This document shows positions 54,532 through 63,709 of a stretch of DNA of 64,000 nt, one piece after another. The notes beneath the pieces were generated by a model, which was not told the origin of the DNA, did no database searches, and saw only the letters and a program-made list of their open reading frames with translations. Origin of the DNA: Alphaproteobacteria bacterium (GTDB taxonomy: Bacteria; Pseudomonadota; Alphaproteobacteria; Caulobacterales; Hyphomonadaceae); assembly GCA_016125405.1 (NCBI GenBank), contig WGLW01000003.1, positions 1 through 64,000 of the forward strand. The letters run 5' to 3'. A program made the translations under genes and the position numbers. The first letter of the stretch is position 1; every line of letters starts with the position of its first letter.

Positions 54532-55902
54532 ATGGCCGATCGTTTCGCAGTCATTCTGGCGGCGGGCAAGGGCACGCGGATGAAGTCGCCGCGCGCCAAG
54601 GTTCTGCATGAAGTGGGTGGGCGGACGCTGTTGGCGTGGTCCGTGGCGCTGGCTGCCGAACTTGGCTGCAAGCGCACGATCGTCGTGGTCGCCTCCGATG
54701 CGCCCGACACGACGGCGGCCGCGCGCAAGCTGGTCGGGCCGGACAATGTTGTGATCCAGCGCCAACCGCTGGGGACCGCGAATGCGGTAGACGCGGCGCG
54801 CGAGGCGCTGGATGGCGCCGACGGCCAGGTCATCGTTCTTTATGCAGACACGCCGCTGGTTCCGCCCTCTGCCTGTGAGCAGGCGTTCGCGGCGCTGGAT
54901 GGCGGCGCCTCCATCTGCGTGCTCGGGTTTTCCGCCACGCTGCCCAACCGGTATGGCCGCCTGATCCTCGAGGATGACGGCGCGCTGCAGGCGATCGTCG
55001 AGGCTGGCGAGGCAACGCCTGACCAGCTTCAGGTAGATTTCTGCAATTCCGGCGTGATGGCGGCGCCGGTCAAGCTCATGTTCGAGTTGTTGCGCGAGGT
55101 GAACAACCAGAACGCAAAGAACGAGTACTATCTGACCGACCTGGTCGGGCTGGCCCGCAGGCGCGGGTTGCGCGCGGCCGCGGCCCGTTGCGAGGAACGC
55201 GACGTTCAGGGCGTCAACAGCCAGATTGAGCTTGCAGCGGCCGAGCGCGCCTTTCAGGAGCGCGCCCGGGAAGCGGTGATGACAAACGGCGTGACCATGA
55301 CGGCGCCGGAGACGGTGTTCCTGAGCTGGGACACGAAACTCGCGCCCGGCGTGACCGTGGAGCCCTACGTGGTCTTTGGCCTTGGGGTCAGCATCGAAAG
55401 CGGCGCAACCATCAAATCCTTCTCGCATTTCACCAGCGCAAAGATTGCGCAGGGCGCTGAGGTGGGCCCCTTCACCCGGTTGCGGCCGGGCGCGTCGATC
55501 GGGCGAAACGCGCACATCGGCAATTTTGTCGAGGTGAAGAATGTGGCGGTGGGGGAAGGAGCAAAGGCAAACCACCTGTCCTATCTCGGGGACGGCGAGG
55601 TTGGCGCGGGATCGAACATCGGCGCAGGCACGATCTTCTGCAACTACGACGGGTTCTTCAAATACCGCACGGTGATCGGGAAAAACGTTTTCGTCGGCTC
55701 CAATTCTGCGCTGGTTGCGCCGATCACGATCTCGGACGGCGCCTATATCGGAGCCGCGTCGGTCATCACCGAGGATGTTCAGCCGGATGCGCTGGCGCTG
55801 GCGCGCGGGCGGCAATCGGCCAAATCCGGCTGGGCCAAGGGGTTTCGCGAAAAGCAGTCTGCTGCGAAGAAGGCAGGGAAGAAGCCGAAGGGGGCTGTCT
55901 GA
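54532..55902 (+). CDS. glmU: Bifunctional GlmU (UDP-GlcNAc synthesis)
   Basis: A 456-residue protein of the expected length. The N-terminal uridyltransferase starts ILAAGKGTRMKSPRAKVLHE, and the C-terminal left-handed beta-helix acetyltransferase shows hexapeptide repeats (RLRPGASIGRNAHIGNFVEV) and NIGAGTIFCNYDG. It makes UDP-N-acetylglucosamine for peptidoglycan and LPS. The basic Lys-rich tail (SAAKKAGKKPKG) is usual. Confidence 0.95.
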   Translation: MADRFAVILAAGKGTRMKSPRAKVLHEVGGRTLLAWSVALAAELGCKRTIVVVASDAPDTTAAARKLVGPDNVVIQRQPLGTANAVDAAREALDGADGQVIVLYADTPLVPPSACEQAFAALDGGASICVLGFSATLPNRYGRLILEDDGALQAIVEAGEATPDQLQVDFCNSGVMAAPVKLMFELLREVNNQNAKNEYYLTDLVGLARRRGLRAAAARCEERDVQGVNSQIELAAAERAFQERAREAVMTNGVTMTAPETVFLSWDTKLAPGVTVEPYVVFGLGVSIESGATIKSFSHFTSAKIAQGAEVGPFTRLRPGASIGRNAHIGNFVEVKNVAVGEGAKANHLSYLGDGEVGAGSNIGAGTIFCNYDGFFKYRTVIGKNVFVGSNSALVAPITISDGAYIGAASVITEDVQPDALALARGRQSAKSGWAKGFREKQSAAKKAGKKPKGAV

Positions 55903-55925
55903 CCATCATGCGGGGCTGAAGGATC

Positions 55926-56192
55926 ATGACCATGAAATTGAACATCACGGTGGACTGCACGCCGGAAGAAGCGCGGGCGTTTCTGGGCCTCCCGAACATT
56001 GAATCGATCAACGAGACGCTGGTCGCCGCGATCAAGCAACGGCTGGAGCAGAACATCGAGATGGTTTCCCCGGAATTTTACCTGAAGCAGTGGTATTCAA
56101 TGGGCGGGCAGGCCAGCGAGCAGTTCATGCAGATGATGTCCGCCGGAGCGAGGGCGGCGACTGGAGGCGCGACACCCTCCGGCAAGAAATAG
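55926..56192 (+). CDS. DUF6489 family protein
   Basis: An 88-residue protein, NITVDCTPEEARAFLGLPNI followed by a helix and FYLKQWYSMGGQASEQFMQM. This matches DUF6489, a family of alphaproteobacterial unknowns. The ATG at 55932 (MKLNIT) has the better ribosome-site spacing and may be the true start. It lies 23 bp after glmU and 9 bp before rpiA, so it is co-transcribed with both. Confidence 0.75.
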   Translation: MTMKLNITVDCTPEEARAFLGLPNIESINETLVAAIKQRLEQNIEMVSPEFYLKQWYSMGGQASEQFMQMMSAGARAATGGATPSGKK

Positions 56193-56201
56193 CGCTGCAC
56201 C

Positions 56202-56906
56202 ATGTCTGACGTTGCAAAGCAAAACGCCGCCGCGGAGGCGCTGAAGCTGGTCGAGCCCGGAATGGTTCTCGGCCTCGGCACGGGGTCCACGGCTGCGATC
56301 TTCGTGCGACTGCTCGCGGAAAAGGTGAAGGCAGGTCTCGACGTTGTGGGCACGCCGACGTCCGAGGCGACCGATCGCCTGGCGAGAAGTCTCGGGGTGC
56401 GCATTGTCGATCCCGGCGAGCTGTCCGGGATCGACCTCACGATCGACGGCGCCGACGAATTCGATCCGCAACTCAACCTGATAAAGGGCGGCGGCGCGGC
56501 GCTGCTTCGGGAGAAGATCATCGCTGACGCTTCGGCGAGGATGGTGGTGATCGCCGATGCCGGAAAAGAAGTGAGGCAGCTGGGGCGATTTCCATTGCCG
56601 GTGGAGGTGAACCCGTTCGCAGCCGAACTCACGCGCCGCGAGGTGCTGGCGCATCTTGAGTATGTCGGCCTCGGCGGTATCGAGGCGTCATGGAGAATGG
56701 CGACTGGAGAGGCGATGCTCCGTACCGATGGCGGGCATCTGATTCTCGACCTCAAGTGCAACGCAATACCTGACGTTGAAGCGCTTGGAGCTGTGCTCGA
56801 CCGTATCCCCGGCGTCGTCGAACACGGCTTGTTCATCGGCATGGCCGAGCGCGTGATCGTTGGTGAGGAAGCCGGCGCACGCGTTATCGTCCGCCCCGGG
56901 GACTGA
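56202..56906 (+). CDS. rpiA: Ribose-5-phosphate isomerase A
   Basis: A 234-residue enzyme. The phosphate-binding loop is [12 protein letters not shown], catalytic acids sit in [13 protein letters not shown] and [11 protein letters not shown], and VIADAGKEV and [13 protein letters not shown] follow. It interconverts ribose 5-phosphate and ribulose 5-phosphate in the pentose phosphate pathway. It follows the DUF6489 gene closely. Confidence 0.95.
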   Translation: MSDVAKQNAAAEALKLVEPGMVLGLGTGSTAAIFVRLLAEKVKAGLDVVGTPTSEATDRLARSLGVRIVDPGELSGIDLTIDGADEFDPQLNLIKGGGAALLREKIIADASARMVVIADAGKEVRQLGRFPLPVEVNPFAAELTRREVLAHLEYVGLGGIEASWRMATGEAMLRTDGGHLILDLKCNAIPDVEALGAVLDRIPGVVEHGLFIGMAERVIVGEEAGARVIVRPGD

Positions 56907-57003
56907 CTGGCGCGCTTGCCGGAATCAGGCGCAGAACTAGCTCTCAAGTCGATCTGACGCAGGTCATGGATCTGAAGATCCAGCGCGGATCAAGGAGATG
57001 AAC

Positions 57004-57366
57004 ATGCGGATTGTTGCTGGACTGATGGCGGCCGGGGCGCTGGCGCTTGCGGGCGCGGCATGGGCGACGCCTCCCGGGGTGACTTCCAAGGATGGCGCCT
57101 GGATCGCGCCGGACGGCAAGCCGCTCTACACCTTCGCCAAGGACACCATGCCCGGTATGTCGATGTGCAGCGGCAAGTGCGCCGCCGCCTGGCCTCCGCT
57201 GGCCGCCGCGGCCGACGCCAAGAATGACGGTGACTGGACCGTGATCGCGCGGGAGGACGGCAAACAGTGGGCCTACAAGGGCAAGCCGCTCTACACGTTC
57301 GCGCGCGATTCCGCGGGCGAGCCGGCGACCGGCGTTTCCGCAGCCTGGCCGCTCGCCAAGCAGTAA
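57004..57366 (+). CDS. Exported secreted-repeat (COG4315-like) protein
   Basis: A 120-residue protein with a signal peptide (MRIVAGLMAAGALALAGAAW, AT) and two copies of the short repeat GKPLYTFAKDT / GKPLYTFARDS, with a SMCSGKCAAAWPPL Cys pair between them. This is the secreted-repeat family, often near haem or redox proteins; its function is unknown. The start at 57004 is chosen because AAGGAG is too close to an ATG at 56998. Confidence 0.75.
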   Translation: MRIVAGLMAAGALALAGAAWATPPGVTSKDGAWIAPDGKPLYTFAKDTMPGMSMCSGKCAAAWPPLAAAADAKNDGDWTVIAREDGKQWAYKGKPLYTFARDSAGEPATGVSAAWPLAKQ

Positions 57367-57418
57367 CGCGCAACCGCTCTCCCGACGGGGGAGCCTGCCT
57401 GATGCGACAGATTAGCGT

Positions 57419-57454
57419 CGGCCTCGGGGACCCACCCCGGGGCCGGTCTTTTTC
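57419..57454 (+). terminator. Rho-independent terminator
   Basis: CGGCCTCGGGG pairs with CCCCGGGGCCG (11 bp, one T-G wobble) around ACCCA and is followed by GTCTTTTT. It closes the glmU-rpiA-secreted-repeat stretch, 53 bp after the last stop. A second hairpin, GCTCTCCC/GGGGGAGC, lies just upstream. Confidence 0.85.
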
Positions 57455-57591
57455 CGGGCTGGGCGGCTGCCTAGATACGCGTTAGTGCGGCGCTGACCCA
57501 CGTGATTGCAGCCCTGCACGGCATTGCGCTGTTCGCGCAGCGCTCGCTGTCGTAGAGAGGGCGCAATTCCTGACCGGAGGGCCGAGCGTTC

Positions 57592-58974
57592 ATGGCATAC
57601 GACTACGATCTGTTCACCATCGGCGCCGGTTCGGGCGGCGTGCGCGCTTCCAGGCTGGTCGCGATGACCGGCGCGAAAGTCGGCGTCGCCGAGGAATACC
57701 GGCCGGGCGGCACCTGTGTCGTGCGTGGCTGTATCCCGAAAAAGTACATGGTTTACGCGTCCGAATTCGGCCGCGCCATCAAGCACATGGAGGGCTATGG
57801 CTGGAGCGTCGAAAATCCTCGCTACGACCACGGCGCTTTCATGGACAGGCTGCATCGCGAGGTGGATCGCCTCTCTGGCATTTATGCGCGCAACCTTCGC
57901 AACGCCGGCGCCGAGCTGATCGATGACCGGGCAGAGTTTGTCGACGCGCATACCCTGCGCCTGGTGAAGTCGAACCGGACCGTAACGGCCAAGAAGATCC
58001 TGATCGCCGTTGGCGCCGCGCCCGCCTTTCCCGGCGAGGTCGAGGGCGCCGAGTTGGCGATTTCCTCGAACGAGATTTTCCACCTCGAAACGCTGCCGAA
58101 GCACATCGCCATCTTTGGCGGCGGCTACATCGCGGTTGAATTCGCGGCCATCATGAACGGCCTTGGCGTCAACACCTGCCTGGTCTACCGGGGCGAAACG
58201 GTGCTGCGCGGTTTCGACGACGACGTACGCACGCATGTCCACGACGAGCTCAAGCGCAAGGGCGTGAAGGTCGTAACCCACGCAAGTCCGACGAAACTCG
58301 AGAAGATTGCCGATGGTCGGACCAGGGTTTCGCTCGACAACGGCGAGTCGGTGACGGCCGATGTGGTGATGCTGGCGACCGGGCGTGATCCCGCAACGAA
58401 AGGGCTAGGGCTTGAAAAGGCCGGCGTGAACGTGAACAGCAAGGGCGCGGTGATCGTCGATGATTACTCCCGCTCCAGCGTCGAGCATATCTTCGCGGTC
58501 GGCGACGTGACGGACCGGCTTAACCTGACGCCGGTGGCGATCCGCGAGGGGCAGGCCTTCGCGATGACCGAGTTCATGGATCAGCCTACCGCCTTCGATC
58601 ATACCGATGTGCCAACCGCAGTTTTCGTCCAGCCCCCCGTAGGCGTCGTTGGACTCACCGAAGCCGAGGCCCGCAAGAAATTCGGCAAGATCGACGTCTA
58701 CAAGGTGAATTTCCGGCCGATGAAGGATATGCTGACCGGAGACGAGGAACGCGTGCTGATGAAGATCGTCGTGCGCGCGGAAGACGAACGCGTGCTCGGC
58801 GTTCACATCGTGGGTCCGGAGGCTCACGAAATCATTCAGGCGGTTGCAATCGCCGTGAAGATGGGTGCAACCAAGAAGGACTTCGACAACACCTGCGCGC
58901 TGCATCCGTCAATTGCGGAGGAGCTGGTGACGATAAAGGAGAAGTGGACGCCGCCGGAACTGAGCGAAGGTTAG
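57592..58974 (+). CDS. gor: Glutathione-disulfide reductase
   Basis: A 460-residue pyridine nucleotide-disulfide oxidoreductase. FAD motif FTIGAGSGGVRASR, redox pair Cys42/Cys47 in GGTCVVRGCIPKK, NADPH motif IFGGGYIAVEFA, and C-terminal HPSIAEELVTI with the catalytic His. GGTCVVRGCIPKK is the glutathione reductase form rather than lipoamide dehydrogenase. It regenerates glutathione, which fits with the two GSTs and the oxoprolinase of the window. Confidence 0.92.
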   Translation: MAYDYDLFTIGAGSGGVRASRLVAMTGAKVGVAEEYRPGGTCVVRGCIPKKYMVYASEFGRAIKHMEGYGWSVENPRYDHGAFMDRLHREVDRLSGIYARNLRNAGAELIDDRAEFVDAHTLRLVKSNRTVTAKKILIAVGAAPAFPGEVEGAELAISSNEIFHLETLPKHIAIFGGGYIAVEFAAIMNGLGVNTCLVYRGETVLRGFDDDVRTHVHDELKRKGVKVVTHASPTKLEKIADGRTRVSLDNGESVTADVVMLATGRDPATKGLGLEKAGVNVNSKGAVIVDDYSRSSVEHIFAVGDVTDRLNLTPVAIREGQAFAMTEFMDQPTAFDHTDVPTAVFVQPPVGVVGLTEAEARKKFGKIDVYKVNFRPMKDMLTGDEERVLMKIVVRAEDERVLGVHIVGPEAHEIIQAVAIAVKMGATKKDFDNTCALHPSIAEELVTIKEKWTPPELSEG

Positions 58975-58989
58975 GAGACGACACCAGAC

Positions 58990-59301
58990 ATGAGATGGAC
59001 CTGGAAATTCTTCGACGCGCTGCTCGTTGTCGGAGCCGTCGTGCTTGGCTTGGGAATCTGGCTGATACCGAACTGGACCGAGTCGCCGACGTTCAAGAAG
59101 ATGGAAGCGGCTGTCATGGAGCGCCGCGATGCCCGTCTGGCTCGCGAGGCGGAGCAGGCCCGGATCAAGGCAATCAACGACGCGCACAAGAAGAAGGACG
59201 AAGAAGAGGGCATTGTCTATTTCGGGCCCGGCGGCACGCTTCTTCCTCCTGATGATCCCGGAAAGCCGGCCAAACCGGCTGGAAAGTCTGACCAGAAGTA
59301 G
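58990..59301 (+). CDS. Small membrane-anchored protein
   Basis: A 103-residue protein: one N-terminal span (FDALLVVGAVVLGLGIWLI), a charged helix (MERRDARLAREAEQARIKAI) likely to be coiled, then a Pro/Lys tail. GGAGACG precedes the ATG. It follows gor by 15 bp. The family is not recognised. Confidence 0.6.
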   Translation: MRWTWKFFDALLVVGAVVLGLGIWLIPNWTESPTFKKMEAAVMERRDARLAREAEQARIKAINDAHKKKDEEEGIVYFGPGGTLLPPDDPGKPAKPAGKSDQK

Positions 59302-59404
59302 GCGCTAGGCTATCCACAGATCGCCTTGACCTCGGGCGCAAACCCGCCGACCTCTCGGGACCCGAACTGTATCATTCCGCCTAGCCCAGCTGTGGAGTAC
59401 GCCG

Positions 59405-60262
59405 GTGGTCCCGCGCACCGTTTCCGTCGTGAACATGAAGGGCGGTGTGGGTAAATCCACGACGGTGGCGTGTCTGGCCGAGGCGCTCTCGTCCGAGGGT
59501 CAACTACGTGTTCTGGTGATCGATCTCGATCCCCAGTCCAACGTGTCCATGATGCTCGCCGGGCCGGACCGCTGGGCCGAACTGCGCAATAGCGCACGGA
59601 CAATCGATGAATACTTCAATCAATACGTCTACGGCGGGCAGCCGCGCTTTTTTCGCGAGTTCATCGCCAGCCAAGTTAGCGACATAGCCGGCGACCCGCC
59701 GCTCGACCTTCTGATCTCGACGCCCGAGTTTCGCTACATCGAGCGGCACGCGCTCGAGAAATGGGTCAGTCAGGGGTTCGACATCCGCCAGCTCAACACG
59801 CGCTTCGGGCGCCTGACGCAATCGGCGATCGAGAACGTGGGCGACAGCTACGACCTTGTCCTGTTCGACTGTCCGCCGGGAATCTCGATGTTTGCCGAGG
59901 CGGCGATCGAGCTTTCCGAGTTCATCATAATTCCGACCATCCCCGATTATGTCTCGCGGCTCGGCATTTTTGCATTCCGCAAGCGGGCCATCCGCTCGAT
60001 GGAGCAGCGCCGCTTCACCGAGGACCGCATCTGGACGTTGATCACCAAATACGAGGAGTCAAATACGCTTCACCAGAGCGAGGCGGCGTTGCTGAAGGAT
60101 CAGTTCAACGTATTCGATACAGTTGTGCCGCAGGCGGAGACAATCGCCCGGGCAGCGGAATGGTCGGATGCGCGTCGCACGCTGGATCAGAAATACGGTG
60201 AGGCGGCGAATGTCGTGCGGCGCCTCGCGGCGGAGTTCCGCGAGCGGGTCGGGCTGATATGA
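59405..60262 (+). CDS. ParA-family ATPase
   Basis: A 285-residue ATPase with the deviant Walker A of ParA/MinD (KGGVGKST, 12-19), VIDLDPQSNVS and LVLFDCPPGISMF. A GTG starts it after TGTGGAG. The length and lack of an N-terminal HTH suggest a small Type Ib/cargo-positioning ParA, distinct from the chromosomal parAB pair, and there is no ParB gene adjacent. Its stop overlaps the next gene (ATGA), so that product is the best candidate partner. Confidence 0.85.
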   Translation: MVPRTVSVVNMKGGVGKSTTVACLAEALSSEGQLRVLVIDLDPQSNVSMMLAGPDRWAELRNSARTIDEYFNQYVYGGQPRFFREFIASQVSDIAGDPPLDLLISTPEFRYIERHALEKWVSQGFDIRQLNTRFGRLTQSAIENVGDSYDLVLFDCPPGISMFAEAAIELSEFIIIPTIPDYVSRLGIFAFRKRAIRSMEQRRFTEDRIWTLITKYEESNTLHQSEAALLKDQFNVFDTVVPQAETIARAAEWSDARRTLDQKYGEAANVVRRLAAEFRERVGLI

Positions 60263-60627
60263 TCGACAAGGCGCTTTCCGGCCTGTTCAAGGTGGTGACC
60301 GAGGAAGCGGCCGCGAACCCCACCTTCGCCCGGCGCCTGGAAGACTCGCTGGCCAAGTTCGCCGAGGATCATGCTGCCGCCCGAAGAGCGGGCGCGCGCA
60401 TTGCTGATTTTCATCCTCACATCGAATACCCGAAGGCTACGCCCGAGGCGTTCCGAAAGCGTCTGGGCGGATTCGACGCAACCGAACTGCGCATGATCGT
60501 CGCAAAGCACCGCCTCGATCCTGCTGGCACGCTGAAACCAAGGGCGTCGAAGAAAGTACTGGTCGAACACGTGTTTAATGCGGCGCAGAAACGTGCCGAG
60601 CGCGACGCGAAGCTGTTCGAGTACTGA
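60259..60627 (+). CDS. Unknown partner coupled to the ParA-like gene
   Basis: A 122-residue, mostly helical basic protein. It begins MIDKALSGLFKVVTEEAAAN, has FAEDHAAARRAGARIADFHP in the middle, and ends in GGFDATELRMIVAKHRLDP with KASKKVLVEHVFNAA-like helices, which faintly resemble a SAP-type helix-hairpin. No recognised family. The 4-bp overlap with the ParA-like gene implies coordinated synthesis. It could be a DNA or cargo adaptor that stimulates the ATPase. Confidence 0.6.
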   Translation: MIDKALSGLFKVVTEEAAANPTFARRLEDSLAKFAEDHAAARRAGARIADFHPHIEYPKATPEAFRKRLGGFDATELRMIVAKHRLDPAGTLKPRASKKVLVEHVFNAAQKRAERDAKLFEY

Positions 60628-60631
60628 ACGA

Positions 60632-61363
60632 CTATCCCAACCGGCGACGGAACAGCGACAGCACGCGTTCCCAGTGCTGTTCGGCGGCGGCCTTGTTGTA
60701 CGCCTTGCGCTGGGGGAAGGCGAAGCCGTGCTCCACACCAGGATACATTTCGACTTCGCCATTCGCGTCTTTCAGTTCGCGCATGAGCTGCTCGATCATC
60801 TCGGGCGGAATCCAGTGGTCGGTCTCGGCGCAGGCGAAATAGAACTCCGCAGGTGATGTCTTCGCAACCAGATGCGGGCTGTCCTCGCGATCGGTCACCA
60901 GTCGCACGCCATAAATCGAAGCGGTGGCCTTGACGCGTTCGGGCCGGTGTCCGGCGGCGCAGACGGCGAAGCGGCCGCTCATGCAGTATCCCACCGTGCC
61001 AACCACACCGGCACGGGCGGCCTTGTCGCCATCGGCGTAGGCCAGCATGGCGTCGAGATCATCCATGACCTGCGAAATGCCCAGCCCCATCATGAGGTCG
61101 CTCATCTGCTTGCGCTCCGGCGTGTCCGGCAGCAGCGCCTGCGGTCCCAGCTCCATCACACCAGCGCGGTAATACAGGTTGGGCAGCATCACGTAGTAGC
61201 CGGACGTCGCATATCGGCGCGCCATGTCGCGCAGTTCCTCGCGGATGGCGGGGGCGTCCATCAGGAAGACAATCACGGGATGTGGCCCGTTGCGATCCGG
61301 ATGGACGATGAACGTGGACGTCTTTCCGTCGCGTGTCGGGATGTCCGTCTGATGTTCGATCAT
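60632..61363 (-). CDS. Dienelactone hydrolase family protein
   Basis: A 243-residue alpha/beta hydrolase with a Cys nucleophile: Cys127 in GYCMSGRFA, Asp182 in AETDHWI and His212 in GVEHGFAFP, the DLH triad. The start at 61363 follows GGGGAGAG. It is convergent with the ParA partner gene, 4 bp apart. Dienelactone hydrolase opens the dienelactone of chlorocatechol routes, but many homologues have unknown substrates. Confidence 0.85.
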   Translation of the reverse strand: MIEHQTDIPTRDGKTSTFIVHPDRNGPHPVIVFLMDAPAIREELRDMARRYATSGYYVMLPNLYYRAGVMELGPQALLPDTPERKQMSDLMMGLGISQVMDDLDAMLAYADGDKAARAGVVGTVGYCMSGRFAVCAAGHRPERVKATASIYGVRLVTDREDSPHLVAKTSPAEFYFACAETDHWIPPEMIEQLMRELKDANGEVEMYPGVEHGFAFPQRKAYNKAAAEQHWERVLSLFRRRLG

Positions 61364-61490
61364 GGTCGCTCTCCCCGACAATTCGTCTTTTCCCGGGAGC
61401 CTATCGCCCGGCCCGGTTTTAACAAGCAGGCTGCCTGCGCAGCTTGTGCGCGGCGCGCATCTGGTGAAAGTGTGAGTGAGGAGGAGCGTC

Positions 61491-62330
61491 ATGAAAGCTG
61501 AAGCTGCGGTTTTCGCTGCGATGACCCTCGCCCTGACGGTTGCCGCCTGTGTCGGTGGCGGCACCCAGACGCCTGTTGCTGCGGACAAGCCGCCACCCGG
61601 GCGAGTGGTCGGGTATCTCAGTCCGGAAACGACTCCGGATGCTACATCCATCATCCCCCCTGCGCCGAAGGAGGGCGATCCGCGCAACGCCGCCGATTGG
61701 GATATCTTCCGGCAGACGCGGGCGCTGGAGGGATCGGAACGCTGGGCGTTGGCGCAGAACGACAACAGCTACGCCGCAGCCGACATCCTGAAGGACTACA
61801 GCTGCGCGGTCGGTGTCCTCATGACGCCTGAGACCGTTCCCGCCCTGTCGCGCGTGCTCTCCCGAGCCGCAACAGACTCCGCCAACGCCGCAAGCCGCGC
61901 CAAGAATGTATATCAGCGCACCCGGCCATTCCTGCACAATCCAGGCGACATTTGCATCGAGCGCAGCGACGCTCTTGCGAAAAGCTATGATTATCCATCG
62001 GGTCACGCCTCCCTGAGCTGGATGCAGGGGCTTGTGCTTGCCGAGCTTGCGCCAGATCGCTCCGGCGCGATTCTCGCCCGCGCGCGCGCTTATGGCGAAA
62101 GCCGCGTCGTTTGCGGCGTTCACAACTGGAGCGCTGTTGAAGGTGGTCGCACAAACGCGGCCGGCGTATTTGCGGCGCTGCAGGGGGCCACGGAGTTCCG
62201 CGCTGACATGGAGAGGGCCAAAAAGGAACTTGATAAGGCGCGGGCCACGAGCGCCAGGCCGGATGCCGCCAGTTGCGCGGCCGAAGCCCGGCTGACGCGA
62301 TCGCTGTTCTCCGAGCCGGAGGCGGAGTAG
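61491..62330 (+). CDS. PAP2-type acid phosphatase lipoprotein
   Basis: A 279-residue protein with a lipobox (LTVAAC, Cys20) and a PAP2 domain similar to class A acid phosphatases: KNVYQRTRPF, SYDYPSGHASLSW and GESRVVCGVHNWSAVEGG give the three phosphatase motifs with catalytic His residues. It removes phosphate from small molecules in the periplasm. GAGGAG precedes the ATG. Confidence 0.85.
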   Translation: MKAEAAVFAAMTLALTVAACVGGGTQTPVAADKPPPGRVVGYLSPETTPDATSIIPPAPKEGDPRNAADWDIFRQTRALEGSERWALAQNDNSYAAADILKDYSCAVGVLMTPETVPALSRVLSRAATDSANAASRAKNVYQRTRPFLHNPGDICIERSDALAKSYDYPSGHASLSWMQGLVLAELAPDRSGAILARARAYGESRVVCGVHNWSAVEGGRTNAAGVFAALQGATEFRADMERAKKELDKARATSARPDAASCAAEARLTRSLFSEPEAE

Positions 62331-62561
62331 CGCGGCGGGCTGGCCCCGCATGAGGCCCGTTGACGCCGTTGCGGCTGCAACGTAAAAGGCCCGCCCATGA
62401 AATGTTCGTTTGGCAAGCGCTATTGGACGACCATTCTGCCCGTGGGGCGGATGGCTCGGATGCTTGCGAACGCAGGCTAGAGCCACCCAAAGCCCCGCCG
62501 GCGGACCGGACGGGGCAGGCTGGCAAGCCCCCCGTCTCCGCCACCAGAAGGAGACGACGAC

Positions 62562-63611
62562 GTGACCCAGGTTAAGCAGGCCAACCGCGCAACCCCCGGC
62601 AAATCCGCCGCCAGCAAGACGGTGGCCGTGGTCGGCGCGACAGGGGCCGTGGGCGGCGAGATGTTGCGCTGCCTGGAGCGCAGCGCCTTTCCGACCGGGA
62701 CTGTGAGGGCATTCGCCTCCGAGCGCTCGGTGGGCAAGCGGCTGGCCTTCCGAAACGGCGAAATCGAACTTCAGGCCCTGACGCCCGCCGCCTTCGAAGG
62801 CGTTGACGTAGCGCTGTTCGCATCCGAGTCCGACATCTCGAAGGAGTACGCGCCCATCGCCGTGAAGGCAGGCGCGGTCGCCATCGACAATTCGTCCGCC
62901 TTCCGCATGGATCCGAAAGTGCCGCTCGTGGTGCCCGAGGTGAATGGCGACCAGGTGACGGCCGAGCAACGCATCTACGCCAACCCAAACTGTGTGGCGG
63001 CGATCATGGCGGTCGCGCTCTGGCCGCTGCATCGCGCAGGCAAGATCAAGCGGATCATCGCGGCGACCTACCAGTCGGCTTCCGGCGCCGGGGCTGCGGC
63101 CATGGAGGAGCTTGAGGTTTCGACCCGCGCCTACCTGAAGGGCGAGGCTTACGAGCCCAAAGTGCTGCCGCACCCCTACGCCTTCAACCTGTTCAACCAC
63201 AACACCACGATCGGCGCGGACGGCTACAATGGCGAGGAAACCAAGGTGATCGCCGAGATGCGCAAGATATTCGGCTTGCCGGACTTGCGCGTTGGCGTGA
63301 CGTGCGTGCGCGTGCCCGTGCTGCGGGCGCACTCGATGGCGATTACGGCCGAGTTCGCTGACAAGGTGTCGGTGGAGCAGGCCCGCGAAATTCTGTCGAA
63401 AGCCCCGGGCGTTCAGGTGGTCGATAACCGCGCGGCCAACCACTTCCCGATGCCGGTTGAGGTTTCGGGCAAGGATGATGTGCTGGTCGGCCGCATTCGC
63501 GAAGACCTGTCGGATCCCTCGGGCCACACGCTCGCCCTGTTCATTTGCGGCGACCAGCTTCTGAAAGGGGCGGCGCTCAACGCTGTCCAGATCGCCGAGC
63601 TGCTGCCATGA
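62562..63611 (+). CDS. asd: Aspartate-semialdehyde dehydrogenase
   Basis: A 349-residue enzyme. [10 protein letters not shown] is the NADP motif, NPNCVAA carries the catalytic Cys, and a late [12 protein letters not shown] supplies the catalytic His. It reduces aspartyl phosphate to aspartate semialdehyde for lysine, diaminopimelate, threonine and methionine. It starts at a GTG after AAGGAG. The upstream gap of 231 bp has no other gene. Confidence 0.92.
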   Translation: MTQVKQANRATPGKSAASKTVAVVGATGAVGGEMLRCLERSAFPTGTVRAFASERSVGKRLAFRNGEIELQALTPAAFEGVDVALFASESDISKEYAPIAVKAGAVAIDNSSAFRMDPKVPLVVPEVNGDQVTAEQRIYANPNCVAAIMAVALWPLHRAGKIKRIIAATYQSASGAGAAAMEELEVSTRAYLKGEAYEPKVLPHPYAFNLFNHNTTIGADGYNGEETKVIAEMRKIFGLPDLRVGVTCVRVPVLRAHSMAITAEFADKVSVEQAREILSKAPGVQVVDNRAANHFPMPVEVSGKDDVLVGRIREDLSDPSGHTLALFICGDQLLKGAALNAVQIAELLP

Positions 63612-63709
63612 ACGACAGCGAGCGGATCGACACGCGAATTGACGCGGGCTTCGGTGAGGACCTAGATCGCGCGGGCGGCCAGGCCGAGACGATCGGGAAC
63701 GAGGAAACG

